This document shows positions 45,796-54,364 of a stretch of 64,000 nt of DNA, piece after piece; the stretch's first letter is position 1, and every line of letters starts with the position of its first letter. The stretch is taken from NCBI RefSeq assembly GCF_017349295.1, contig NZ_JAFMPK010000045.1, positions 20,759-84,758 of the forward strand, read 5' to 3'. Source of the stretch: Myceligenerans salitolerans. Its GTDB lineage: Bacteria > Actinomycetota > Actinomycetes > Actinomycetales > Cellulomonadaceae. The notes beneath the pieces are model-generated. The model did no database searches and had not been told where the DNA came from. It saw only the letters and a list, made by a program, of their open reading frames with translations. Both the position numbers and the translations under genes were made by a program.

Positions 45796-46566
45796 ATGGT
45801 ATGTGTTGTGCCTACCAATGAGCCTGTCCGTCTCTTCATCGGTTCGTCGAGCGAAGGGCGTTCAATCGCACGCAACCTTCAAGCCGAGTTGGAGAGCCAC
45901 TCCGCCTGCGAGGTCACTCGCTGGGACGTGAACGTGTTCGAGCCAGGCGGGTACGCCCTGGATTCGCTAACACGAGAAGCCCAATCGGCTGACTTCGCCG
46001 TGCTTGTTGCCACGGCTGACGACAAGGTGCAGAGTCGCGGGCTTGAGGAGCCATCCATGCGGGACAACGTCTTGCTGGAGCTAGGCATCTTCCTCGGGGC
46101 CCTTGGTAGGAAGCGCGCATATCTACTGGCGACGAGCAGGGACCTTAAAATCCCTTCGGACCTTCTGGGACTCACGAACTTGCCCTACCAGAATCGGAGC
46201 GACGGAAACGAGCGCGCCGCTGTCAACGCTGCAGTGCTACAGATCGAGCAGCAGATCCAAGTCCAAGGACCTCGCACGCGATCCAGCCGTGGAGCCAGTG
46301 GTACCAGCAGAACAGCTGACGCCGTTGCTCTCGATCTGGAGGTAGACCTACTCTGCGCCAGCGCCGTGGCGCAGGGCTGGACAGTGCGGACCAACAGTCC
46401 GACGACCCTGAGGCTCCGCAGCCCGCGGGGACGTGCTCACACGCTAACGAAAGGGAAGCCGCACGCTACCCGCGTAGCACTGCGGCGCTTCGCAAGGGAA
46501 GTACGGGCGGACGGCCTGCGAGTGAACGACAGCGTTCGCAGGCCCGTGGACGAGTCGCCGCACTAG
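45796..46566 (+). CDS. TIR-like nucleotide-binding protein (PF10137 type)
   Basis: Residues about 10-135 match the CAP12/Pycsar-effector TIR-like family: RLFIGSSSEGRSIARNLQAE, VTRWDVNVFEPGGYALDSLT, SADFAVLVATADD and NVLLELGIFLGALGRKRAYL with a candidate catalytic Glu95. Such domains cleave NAD+ after sensing a cyclic nucleotide in CBASS/Pycsar defence. No cyclase is adjacent. The C-terminal ~75 residues (GWTVRTNSPTTLRLRSPRGR, then TRVALRRFAREVRADG) form a small basic domain resembling HicA-type RNA-binding folds; this is tentative. ATG at 45796; a hairpin follows the stop. Confidence 0.8.
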   Translation: MVCVVPTNEPVRLFIGSSSEGRSIARNLQAELESHSACEVTRWDVNVFEPGGYALDSLTREAQSADFAVLVATADDKVQSRGLEEPSMRDNVLLELGIFLGALGRKRAYLLATSRDLKIPSDLLGLTNLPYQNRSDGNERAAVNAAVLQIEQQIQVQGPRTRSSRGASGTSRTADAVALDLEVDLLCASAVAQGWTVRTNSPTTLRLRSPRGRAHTLTKGKPHATRVALRRFAREVRADGLRVNDSVRRPVDESPH

Positions 46567-46580
46567 CGCCGAGGCGGCGT

Positions 46581-46628
46581 GTCCCCCTGCGCTGGCTGTG
46601 CCATGGCGGCCCTGGCCTGCAGGGGGAC
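46581..46628. terminator. 10-bp stem hairpin after the TIR-like gene
   Basis: GTCCCCCTGC (46581-46590) pairs perfectly with GCAGGGGGAC (46619-46628), starting 14 bp after the TIR-like stop codon. The 28-nt loop can pair further within itself. Confidence 0.6.
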
Positions 46629-46848
46629 GGCGCTCCAACTCGGGCTCCACCGAGAGCCCCTGAGGGGAATGCTGCGCCTCGTTCGCTGTCACCGAAGGTG
46701 GTGAGGGCGCTTGCCCCGTAACCCGCCACCTGGGCGGTGAAGCCCACCTATGGCTCTGCGACGGAGCCAGCCTACGTGATCGACGCGAATCACCGTTGTC
46801 CGGCGCGCCGCGAGACTGGGCGGGACCACCCGGTGGCCCTGCCCAATG

Positions 46849-47030
46849 TCAGCCTGCTCGCCGTCGGTTGTCGATCACGACGAGCAGTGCCCTGCGGAGT
46901 TCGTTCAGGTCGATCGAGATCAACCTGCCGACGCGCTATGCGCGCACGGATCCATCTGCGATACGCCGACGGATCGTCTTGACCGAGACGCTCAGCTGGC
47001 TGAGCCTTCCCCGACCGAGTTCATGGCTGC
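46849..47030 (-). pseudogene. Excisionase-type HTH gene with in-frame TAG
   Basis: The minus-strand frame reads LSQLSVSVKTIRRRIADGSV-RA, then TAG (46936-46938), then RVGRLISIDLNELRRALLVV and IDNRRRAG before a TGA at 46849-46851. This is the compact MerR-like helix-turn-helix of excisionase-family proteins, in which the interrupted position is normally an aromatic residue (YRVGRLI). The start is not clear. It is a trace of an integrative element; no integrase is in the window. The remaining parts of 46629-47262 show nothing. Confidence 0.65.
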
Positions 47031-47262
47031 GAAATGGCGTGCATTGGAGCTGGAAGGAACGCTCTACGAACGACGCGAGGGGAAGCGCGCCGAGGCAGGG
47101 AAGACTGGCGTAACCCCTCGTCCGCCGCATAGATGGGGGGCGTGCTCGGGACAGTCAGTTGAGTCTCAGTAGGGTCTCGCCAGCGCGAAGATGTTTCGGC
47201 GGGCCTGTGCACGCTGAGAGTGTCGGCAGCCATCACGGGGCGTGACCTGCTATCTGTTGGCC

Positions 47263-49275
47263 ATGACGACTCACGCCGCCGCGGCCAGCGACGAGAGAAC
47301 CGCGCCTGGGCAAGAGGCCGCGCGTGGCACGAGTTTCGATTCGATCCTGACTCTGGCGAGCGTCCTGGACGCGACGCCCGGCTCTCACGCTGTGTTGCTC
47401 GGGGCCGGGATTTCGATCTCGGCGGGCGTGCCGTCGGCCTGGGGGGTGCAGCAGGAGCTGATCCGGCGCATCGCCCGCGCCGAGGCTGCCGAGCTGCTGG
47501 AAGAGCCGCACCAGTGGTATGAGAAGCGGTTCGGTGTCGAGGCAGAGTATGGCCCGCTACTGGAGATGTTGGCGTCGACTCCGGATGCCCGTCAGGCACT
47601 CATGCGCGAGTTCTTCGAGCCCGAGTCCGTCGACCCAGAGGCGCCAGCGCCCAAGCCAAGTTCGGCGCACCGCTCCCTGGCACGTCTGGCCAAGACCGGC
47701 AAGCTTCGCATATTCCTGACCCTGAACTTCGACCACCTGATGGAGAAGGCGCTGCGCGAGGTGGGCATCGAACCGGTCGTCGCGCGCACGGTCGAAGACC
47801 TCGCCGGCCTGCCGCCGCTGCATACGCTGCGAGCCGTTGTGGTGCACCTGCATGGCGACTACCTCTCGCCGCTGGCGATGCGCAACACTGACAGCGAGCT
47901 CGCCGTCTACGGTGACGGCCTCGACGACTTCATCGCACGCGTCCTACGCGACCACGCGCTACTCGCCGTCGGCTGGTCCGCTGAGTACGACAAGGCGTTG
48001 CGTGCATTGGTCGATGCCCACCTGCTGGAGCGATATACGTCCTACTGGATCGACTACGCCGAGCTACAGCACGAAGCATCTGCGCTGGCAGACCGCAAGA
48101 AGTTCGTCCGAATCCGTGGGACGGCTGATGGCAAGGTCGGCCGCCTGGCAGATGCCGTCGCTGCGATCGCCGACCGGCAAGCGCGACACCCGCTGAGCCT
48201 GACGGAGGCTGTCACGACCGCGAAGCGCGAACTGGGCGGCAACCGGGTCGCGATCAGCGCTCACGACCGGCTACGCGAGGAACTCACCCGCCTGCGCGAG
48301 CATCCAGACCTGCACCGGCCGATCACTGAGTTGGGCCGAGAGAGCTATCCCCAGATTGTCGGCCGACTGATCGAGGCGAGCCTGATCCCAGCAGGCTTGG
48401 TCGCAGCGGCGGTGTACTGGGGAGATGAGCGGACGGACCGATGGTGGTTCGACGACATGCGCCGATTCTCCGCCGACCGGTCCGAGGACGGCGTTGTGCG
48501 TTTGCTGGCGTTGCCTCGCCTGTGCGGGACGATGCTGTACCAGGCTGCTCTCGTCGGCTCGGTCGCTGCTGGCCGATTCGCGTTGTCGAGGCAACTGCTG
48601 CATGCGACAGCCGAACGACACTCTGATCAGGACAAGACGCTGAGCCAGCAACTGCTGGCGGCAAGGAACCATGCCGGCAACAATGCCCCCTCCGCGCGGG
48701 CACTCAAGGCGCTGTATCCGATCTTCGTCGAGCACCTCAGCCTGGGTGAACGCGCCTACGAAGAAGCGTGGGAACTGGCCGACGTTCTCGCGATGGTCGA
48801 AGGCCTGGGCGCCGACGCATCACTGGATGCCCGACGAAACACGCTCGCGGCGGAGCGGCGCAAGGTGGCCGACGCACGGCGAGAGATCGCGGAAGCCGAC
48901 AACGATCACGTAGAGCATGCGCGACAGCGGCTCCGTGAGGCACTGGAGGACGAAGCCCGTGCACTGGAGAAGTTGGCCTACCTCGCAAACGTGATCGGCG
49001 CTCATGTGCGGTACACCTCGCGCCTCGGAGATCACGGTGTCGCCCCCGCCGTGGAATGGCTGCTCTCCGAGGTGCGACGCGAAGGCCTGCAGCATCCCCT
49101 GGTACAGGCAAAGTTCGGCGACGGCACCCCCGAGGGCCTGAACGTCGTGTTGGAGGCCGTCTCCTTGGCAGTGGGACGACTCGGTACTGAGCGGGCGTGG
49201 CAATCTCTACCACCGGGAGGCGGTGCCATTCCCGGATACCTCTGGGTCGACACACAACAGGTGCCAGCCCTTTGA
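47263..49275 (+). CDS. SIR2-family (sirtuin-like) NADase-type defence protein
   Basis: The N-terminal ~310 residues form a SIR2 domain: GAGISISAGVPSAWGV at about 47-62 binds NAD+, TLNFDH at 153-158 carries the conserved Asn-Asp, and HLHGDY at 195-200 has the catalytic His. LLAVGWSAEYDKAL matches the segment that closes the fold. Anti-phage SIR2 proteins hydrolyse NAD+ to stop infection. The C-terminal ~360 residues are helical, with a long coiled coil at about 525-580 (AERRKVADARREIAEADN), and probably sense or oligomerise. No partner such as Argonaute or HerA is adjacent. ATG 47263 is preferred over an upstream in-frame start at 47242. Confidence 0.88.
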   Translation: MTTHAAAASDERTAPGQEAARGTSFDSILTLASVLDATPGSHAVLLGAGISISAGVPSAWGVQQELIRRIARAEAAELLEEPHQWYEKRFGVEAEYGPLLEMLASTPDARQALMREFFEPESVDPEAPAPKPSSAHRSLARLAKTGKLRIFLTLNFDHLMEKALREVGIEPVVARTVEDLAGLPPLHTLRAVVVHLHGDYLSPLAMRNTDSELAVYGDGLDDFIARVLRDHALLAVGWSAEYDKALRALVDAHLLERYTSYWIDYAELQHEASALADRKKFVRIRGTADGKVGRLADAVAAIADRQARHPLSLTEAVTTAKRELGGNRVAISAHDRLREELTRLREHPDLHRPITELGRESYPQIVGRLIEASLIPAGLVAAAVYWGDERTDRWWFDDMRRFSADRSEDGVVRLLALPRLCGTMLYQAALVGSVAAGRFALSRQLLHATAERHSDQDKTLSQQLLAARNHAGNNAPSARALKALYPIFVEHLSLGERAYEEAWELADVLAMVEGLGADASLDARRNTLAAERRKVADARREIAEADNDHVEHARQRLREALEDEARALEKLAYLANVIGAHVRYTSRLGDHGVAPAVEWLLSEVRREGLQHPLVQAKFGDGTPEGLNVVLEAVSLAVGRLGTERAWQSLPPGGGAIPGYLWVDTQQVPAL

Positions 49276-49425
49276 GACCCACGCATCGGCTCGGCGCGAG
49301 ATCACGAACGCTCGATAAGACTGCGCTGCTACCACAAAGAGCTTTGAGTCAAATCCGGTGCTGGAATGTAAATGCCACCCACGTGCCTCCCCAGCATCTC
49401 GAACCAGGGGGCAGACCCAACTCCC

Positions 49426-50154
49426 TCATCCCTGGGCGCTGAGCCGAGTCTCGCCTCGACTCGCTTGCTCAGTCCGAGCGTGTTTGAGCGACAGGAGGAA
49501 GAGCGGGAAGATGACAGACGCGAGCATGTTCCAAGCCCAGTTCGACAGCACGGCTGCCGGGATTAAAGTCACGAAGGTGACTGCGAGGAATTCGACGGCG
49601 GAGGCCCAGTAGCGGAAGCGGCGCCGGACTTCCCAGCCCTCGTTCGCGTCGACCTCAAACTCTTCGAGCATCTCGGCCGGCGCCTGGCACAGGACGCGTA
49701 CCTGGAGACCGCAGTAGGCCCACTGGAGCGAGCAGAGGATCAGCGCTGCCCCGCACACGAGCAGGCAGGTCATCAGATCAGGGTCACCGTCAACACGGCT
49801 GGCAATCCATTGCGCCACGCCGGGCAGTCTCATCGCGAAAAGCATGAGCGCAATGCCGCAAGCAAGGGCGACGAGCGACACGACGTAGTGCGTCACGGTC
49901 GTCTTCTTGAACATGCTGGTGAATACCGTGATCGGGTTGAAGGGGTTCACTCCCAGTGCCGAGGAGCTGACGAGGAAACAGCCGATCGCGGCGAGTAGTC
50001 CCAGAATTATGAGAGCGATGTGTGCCCCGAGTCCCAGGATCGCAGCGAGTCCGACGATTACGAGCGACAGGGTCCAGTTGGGTCGCATGATGACATCCCA
50101 TATTCCCCGCACCTCGCGCCACAGCCGCCTCATCGCCGATCGAGACCTCGCCAT
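49426..50154 (-). CDS. Multi-TM membrane protein of unknown function
   Basis: From the ATG at 50152-50154 (MARSRSAMRRLWREVRG) the protein has 242 residues; GGGAAGGGAG just upstream supports this start, and an in-frame ATG at 50175 is the alternative. Five hydrophobic segments lie at about 28-48, 50-66, 85-105, 122-142 and 185-210, separated by short charged loops, with a cytoplasmic stretch of Glu/Asp/Arg at about 155-180. No family recognised. Confidence 0.7.
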   Translation of the reverse strand: MARSRSAMRRLWREVRGIWDVIMRPNWTLSLVIVGLAAILGLGAHIALIILGLLAAIGCFLVSSSALGVNPFNPITVFTSMFKKTTVTHYVVSLVALACGIALMLFAMRLPGVAQWIASRVDGDPDLMTCLLVCGAALILCSLQWAYCGLQVRVLCQAPAEMLEEFEVDANEGWEVRRRFRYWASAVEFLAVTFVTLIPAAVLSNWAWNMLASVIFPLFLLSLKHARTEQASRGETRLSAQG

Positions 50155-50280
50155 CTGCTCCCTTCCCTCGGCCATCGACGTTGGAGGTCCGACTCTTCCG
50201 GAACACCTGCGATGACGCAACGAAAGTTCCCTAGCCCGTGATGCCGGGCGTATCCATCACGGGCCAGGGCCACCACCCCT

Positions 50281-50440
50281 CTTGGTTCGCCGAGGCACAG
50301 CGGATCGTGTTGTGGGTACTGGCCGGTGAGGTGTCGATCGCGGAGGCCGCTCGTAGGAGCAGGTGTCCGAGCAGTCGATCAGACGGTGAAAGGCTAGCTT
50401 CCTGGAGGCCGGGAGGGCCGCGCTGCAGCCCAGCGGCACA
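50281..50440 (+). pseudogene. Transposase HTH (orfA-type) remnant
   Basis: RIVLWVLAGEVSIAEAARR in one frame continues after a frameshift as VSEQSIRR, TGA (50387-50389), KASFLEAGRAALQ. Together they form the helix-turn-helix N-terminus of an IS-type transposase in which RRWKxxFLEAGRxAL is expected, so the TGA replaces a Trp codon. Nothing else of the element remains. Confidence 0.65.
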
Positions 50441-50460
50441 GGCTCAGGTGCACAACCACA

Positions 50461-51144
50461 CTAGATTCTAGGTCGAACCGCGTCCGCGATCTTGATGGCG
50501 ATCTGTTCGAGTGTGTTCTCTTCCGTCGAGAGGCCGGAGCGCGACGCAAGGAGAGGGCTCTCGTCGCGGAGCGCTTCGAACGATGTCCCGTCTACGACTG
50601 GAATCACGCGGTCGGTCGCCAATAGGGCTGAGAGCTCCTTGTCCGCGATGCCCTGGGAATCGAGACGATTCAGCATGTTGGGTGTGACGAGGACTACGCC
50701 AATGTGCGACATCTTGAGGCCTCGGTCGATCTCCCGGATCAGGCTCGTCCCCAGAGCAACGTCCTTCTCGGAGAACCAAACCGCGACATCAAAACTCTCA
50801 AGAAGGTCATGGAGGGTCTTGGCGACGCCCTCGCGGTCATCCCAGGCATGGCACAGGAATACATCCCGACGGTCTGGGTGCCTGGACGCCTGTTGTTCAG
50901 CTTGCAGCGCGATCGGCGCTAGCGACATCTGTTCCGACGGCGTGTACGTCACCCTCGGACGCGCGCGACGAGCGGCTGCCTCCAGTGCCCTGCTGGCGCT
51001 TTCCAACTTCTTCACGCCCTGATCAACCTGCGTGATCGCTCGACGCTGCGCGGGCGTGGGTGGGGCGGGAACTCGCCTTTGACTCACTCGAACCTTCGCC
51101 TGGACGCGAACTGTTCTCGTGCCCCTAACTCGCCTTACTGGCAT
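50461..51144 (-). CDS. TIR-domain protein
   Basis: From the ATG at 51142-51144 (MPVRRVRGTRTVRV), preceded by TTAGGAAAATTC, the protein has 227 residues. A basic N-terminal region and a coiled coil (about 38-62) lead to a complete TIR domain at about 93-225: RRDVFLCHAWDDREGVAKTL, AVWFSEKDVALGTSLIREID, then HIGVVLVTPNML and DKELSALL with candidate catalytic Glu170. Bacterial TIR domains hydrolyse NAD+ or make cyclic ADP-ribose signals in phage defence. The frame extends upstream into a fragment of another gene. It is convergent with the transposase remnant. Confidence 0.85.
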   Translation of the reverse strand: MPVRRVRGTRTVRVQAKVRVSQRRVPAPPTPAQRRAITQVDQGVKKLESASRALEAAARRARPRVTYTPSEQMSLAPIALQAEQQASRHPDRRDVFLCHAWDDREGVAKTLHDLLESFDVAVWFSEKDVALGTSLIREIDRGLKMSHIGVVLVTPNMLNRLDSQGIADKELSALLATDRVIPVVDGTSFEALRDESPLLASRSGLSTEENTLEQIAIKIADAVRPRI

Positions 51145-51384
51145 GAATTTTCCTAATGGCTCGTCTTTGAAGTTCTCTGTGGGTGATTCCGCGAGCTTGG
51201 CACGATCCCGCGCACCCGTCAGGTCGATCGTGCCCTTGATTTCGAGGTAGTGGCGTTCAAGTCGATCGTCGCCAGCGGCGATGGCATCGACGAGCACGCG
51301 AGTAACCCGTTCGCCTCGTGGCACCTGCGACGTATCCAGGGGCGGAACACCCGCCGATGCCATCTCTACACTGCCGTCTTCCAC
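51145..51384 (-). pseudogene. AlbA_2/Schlafen-type N-terminal fragment fused in frame to the TIR gene
   Basis: The 80 codons upstream of the TIR start, in the same frame, include VTRVLVDAIAAGDDRLERHY and LEIKGTIDLTGARDRAKLAE, which resembles the start of AlbA_2-type (Schlafen-like) ATP/nucleic-acid-binding proteins with their ExKG motif. Similarity stops abruptly near 51190, where TIR-gene leader sequence begins. Either a chimeric protein is made or this is only recombination debris; the TIR gene's own ribosome-binding site favours the latter. The gap 51385-51681 shows nothing. Confidence 0.5.
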
Positions 51385-51681
51385 GCCAGACCTCCCTACG
51401 CCGGGTCACGATCCGCTCCAACGGTAGGCGAGGACACTGACACTGCCGCAGGGACCGCGTCGTCCGCGCCGCGCTCGCCCCCGAAGGCTTGCAGCAACGC
51501 GCGAAGGGCCGAGATCTCGACGATCCACGGATGGGGCGCGACGCGCTCGTCCTGCTCGGCCAGAGCGCGGATCGGGTCGGCGGGGCAGGGCGGACACCTC
51601 TGGGATAACAATGCCCGCCCTGCGCCAGGACCGGACCGGCACAGCCGTCACCCTGACGCTGCTCCGAGAGGTCGATCTGTC

Positions 51682-52383
51682 ATGTCCGATGCTCGTCCGA
51701 CCGATCCATTGTCCGCGATCTTGCAGGCGTCCGCCGACCTGATCAGCACCACGCTGGAGCAGATCGAGTGGGCCGAGGACGAGATCGACGCTGCGATCAG
51801 ACGACACCCGGACCAGAGTGATCTCCTGTATCACGGGTTCGGGCTCCTGATACCCACGCATCGGTTGATGGCGACCGAGTTCGTGAGCCGTTCGCACTAC
51901 CGGGAGCTCCTGGACCGGCTCGCGACCGGTCAGGACACCCGACCCGGTACGGCGGCCGAGGTGTGCTGCGCGTGCTGCGAAGCCAGTCTGGCCACTCCGT
52001 TGAGCTCGCCCGCTGCTGGCCTCTACTTCCGGATGTGGGAGGCCGCGTTTCCCGACATGCCGCCGGCCAGTGACCTGACCCAGCACCACGAGGCACTCGA
52101 AGGTTCCTCGATCGATGCCCTGGAAGCCACCAGCAGGCGAACTCTGGCACGCAAGGACCGCGTCGTCGGTGAGATCTCCTGCTCCGGCATGCACCACGGG
52201 GAGCCCGTGCCCTGCGCCTACGCCGCCACCGGAACCAAAGCCTCCTGCCTCACAGAGCGCACACAACGACCTCTACCTGACCCGGCGCCCGCCCAGCACC
52301 CCGCGGCCCTGGCTGTGGACGGCACACCTGCGTTCCTCTTCGAGCTGCCCGACGAGCCGAGTCCGGACGGCCTGGAGTTGTGA
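51682..52383 (+). CDS. Hypothetical protein, cysteine motif CCACC
   Basis: From the ATG at 51682 (MSDARPTDPLSAILQASADL) the protein has 233 residues; the longer open frame upstream is shadow. The N-terminal half is helical and acidic (TTLEQIEWAEDEIDAAIRRH). A VCCACCEASL stretch at about 98 could bind metal. It has the look of proteins from actinobacterial conjugative elements, but I cannot name the family. Its stop overlaps an in-frame GTG of the methyltransferase remnant by four bases, so the two were probably one operon. Confidence 0.65.
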   Translation: MSDARPTDPLSAILQASADLISTTLEQIEWAEDEIDAAIRRHPDQSDLLYHGFGLLIPTHRLMATEFVSRSHYRELLDRLATGQDTRPGTAAEVCCACCEASLATPLSSPAAGLYFRMWEAAFPDMPPASDLTQHHEALEGSSIDALEATSRRTLARKDRVVGEISCSGMHHGEPVPCAYAATGTKASCLTERTQRPLPDPAPAQHPAALAVDGTPAFLFELPDEPSPDGLEL

Positions 52384-52409
52384 ACTCACTCGCACCGAAG
52401 GGGCCGCGA

Positions 52410-53429
52410 ATGCTCGAGCCGTACTATGCCGACGCGACCGTGATCTTGTACCACGGAGACGCGGCAGCGACACTCGCCCGCCTGAAGTCGCAATCGGCCG
52501 CCTGCATCGTGACGTCGCCGCCCTATTTCGGGTTGAAAAACTATGAGGTAGAGGGACAGCTAGGTGCCGAGGACTCGCCGGCCGAGTTCGTTACAGCGCT
52601 CGTCAGCGTCTTCCGCGAGGCGCGGCGAGTGCTAGCCGATGATGGCACATTGTGGCTTAACTTGGGTGATTCGTACGCCGGCTCCTGGGGCGCGCAGGGC
52701 AAGGCTGGACAGGGTCTGCACGGCACGGTCACTGAGCGTGGCGGGAACCGTCTGCGCGCTTCGGGCACGGGCTCGATCCGGGCGGGTATGCCGTCGGCGA
52801 AGAACTTGATCGGCATTCCGTGGCGCGTCGCGCTCGCGCTCCAGGATGACGGCTGAATTCTGCGCAACGACGTCATCTGGTCCAAGCCCAACGGCATGCC
52901 GCACAGCGTGACCGACCGGCTCAACAACCGGCACGAGCACGTCTTCCTGTTCTCCAAGGCGCCGCGCTACTGGTTCGACCTCGACGCGATCCGCGAGAAG
53001 TACGACGGAGGCCGCGCGCCGTCGCGGCGAGCCCGCAGCGGTCACGCGAACAAGCCGAACACGATCGCTCGTCCCTGGGGCGGCGTCGCCGCGCCTCAGC
53101 CTCTCATGGAGGCGACGGGTGTCGCGCACACCGCGGTCCACGAGCGCGGACGCAATCCCGGCGACGTGTGGACCATAGCCACCCAGTCGTACGGGGAGGC
53201 TCACTTCGCCACGATGCCGCCGGCGCTGGCCAGGCGGTGCATCCTCGCCAGTTGTCAACCCGGTGGCACGGTGTTGGACCCGTTCTCCGGCTCAGGCACC
53301 ACGGGTCTGGCCGCGACCGAGAGCGGCCGACGCTTCGTCGGTATCGATCTGAACCGGGACTACCTCAAGCTGTCGCTGCGTACGCGGCTGCAGCAAGGAG
53401 TACTGGATCTGGGGACGAGCACGTGGTGA
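52410..53429 (+). pseudogene. Site-specific DNA methyltransferase with in-frame TGA
   Basis: The frame begins MLEPYYADATVILYHGDAAA, with the catalytic TSPPYFGLKNY motif (SPPY at about 36-39) and LNLGDSYAGS. It meets TGA at 52854-52856 and continues in the same frame with [27 protein letters not shown] and the S-adenosylmethionine motif [13 protein letters not shown]. In relatives the interrupted position is Trp (DGWxLRNDVIW). Motif order marks a beta-class amino-methyltransferase (N6-adenine or N4-cytosine). No cognate nuclease is seen. Two annotators might call it as two genes (to 52856 and from 52896). Confidence 0.85.
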
Positions 53430-53915
53430 CGGCAGGAGGTCTCTTGAATCTGGCTGCGCCCCGCCAGGGCGCCTAGCCCACACACGGGCTGCGCCCGTTC
53501 GCGGTCGGCGCCATCGTGCGATCAGACGCCCGACGACCAGCGCGACGACACTGAGAGGCCCGGCAATGGCGAACTTGGTCATGTTCCACAACCCCCAGAG
53601 CATCCCGAGGATATAGATGTCGTTGCCGCTGGTCGCATGCTCGAAAAGCACGACACACAACGCGTGGAACGTTCTCGCGAGGGCTGCGGCGGGCATGCCC
53701 CAGGCGCGGTTGGGACGTCGGAACATCCACCGGATTAGCAGGCTGGACGGCATCCAGACCATCGGTAGACCCACGGATCTGCTGTGGCCTGCTCTACCGG
53801 TTTGGCCGGGCTCAACGTTCGAACGTGTCTGGTAGGTCAGGAAGGTTGACGGCGGCAGGACCGCCGGTCCGCCCCCGGGATGCGTTGCGGTGTATCTGGC
53901 CCACTCGGGTGTCAT
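53292..53915 (-). CDS. Two-TM membrane protein of unknown function
   Basis: From the ATG at 53913-53915, with AAGGAG 8 nt upstream, the protein starts [11 protein letters not shown]. Hydrophobic segments lie at about 80-97 and 105-135 ([33 protein letters not shown]). After about residue 145 the frame becomes proline/arginine-rich and overlaps the end of the convergent methyltransferase by 138 bp, so the real C-terminus may have been extended by a frameshift. The look is that of a small conjugation- or plasmid-borne membrane protein. It is the last gene of the minus-strand block. Confidence 0.6.
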   Translation of the reverse strand: MTPEWARYTATHPGGGPAVLPPSTFLTYQTRSNVEPGQTGRAGHSRSVGLPMVWMPSSLLIRWMFRRPNRAWGMPAAALARTFHALCVVLFEHATSGNDIYILGMLWGLWNMTKFAIAGPLSVVALVVGRLIARWRRPRTGAARVWARRPGGAQPDSRDLLPSPRARPQIQYSLLQPRTQRQLEVVPVQIDTDEASAALGRGQTRGA

Positions 53916-53971
53916 GGTTCTTGTCTCCTTCCTTCGGTGTTCGTCTGTTCGGCGGTCGGAGTACCACGGCT

Positions 53972-54364
53972 TCACATGTCGGGGTTCGGCTCCGCGTCTC
54001 GGTGGGCCGTTGGTGCTGTGCGGGGCTCGTCGGGAGCGTCGCGGTGTACCCGGAGGATGTGTGTGCCTGACCGGGTGGCTCTCCAGGCGCCGCGGAGCCC
54101 GAGGTCGGTGGTGGCGTAGGTGTATTCGGACGCGGTCAGTGCGTGTTCGACCTGCCGCATCGTTGTCCCGATGGCCGCCGGAAGGCGCGCGGCCAGGCGT
54201 GCGGTCGGCCGCTCACCGCTGGAGACGGCCAACAGGTGGCACGCCGTCAGCGCATGCCCGTCGCCGTGGATGGCATGGACGACGACGTCGGGCCCGGGTG
54301 GGATCTGGGTGATGGCGGCGCGGATCTGAGCGATCAGCGCATGGAGGTCGACCGGCCGGGTCAT
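53972..54364 (-). CDS. Hypothetical protein of the P450 operon
   Basis: The 130-residue protein (MTRPVDLHALIAQIRAAITQ, then VVVHAIHGDGHALTACHLLA) starts at an ATG that overlaps the TGA of the upstream gene (ATGA, 54361-54364). It has a histidine-rich HAIHGDGHALTACH segment that might bind metal, and an acidic C-terminus. No family recognised. The tight overlap places it in the P450 operon as one of the last genes. Confidence 0.65.
   Translation of the reverse strand: MTRPVDLHALIAQIRAAITQIPPGPDVVVHAIHGDGHALTACHLLAVSSGERPTARLAARLPAAIGTTMRQVEHALTASEYTYATTDLGLRGAWRATRSGTHILRVHRDAPDEPRTAPTAHRDAEPNPDM

Noticed and set aside
50281..53429. UGA read as tryptophan in this genome
   Set aside because: Two conserved Trp positions carry TGA, but many intact genes here end in TGA at the right place with overlapping starts, so the standard code applies.
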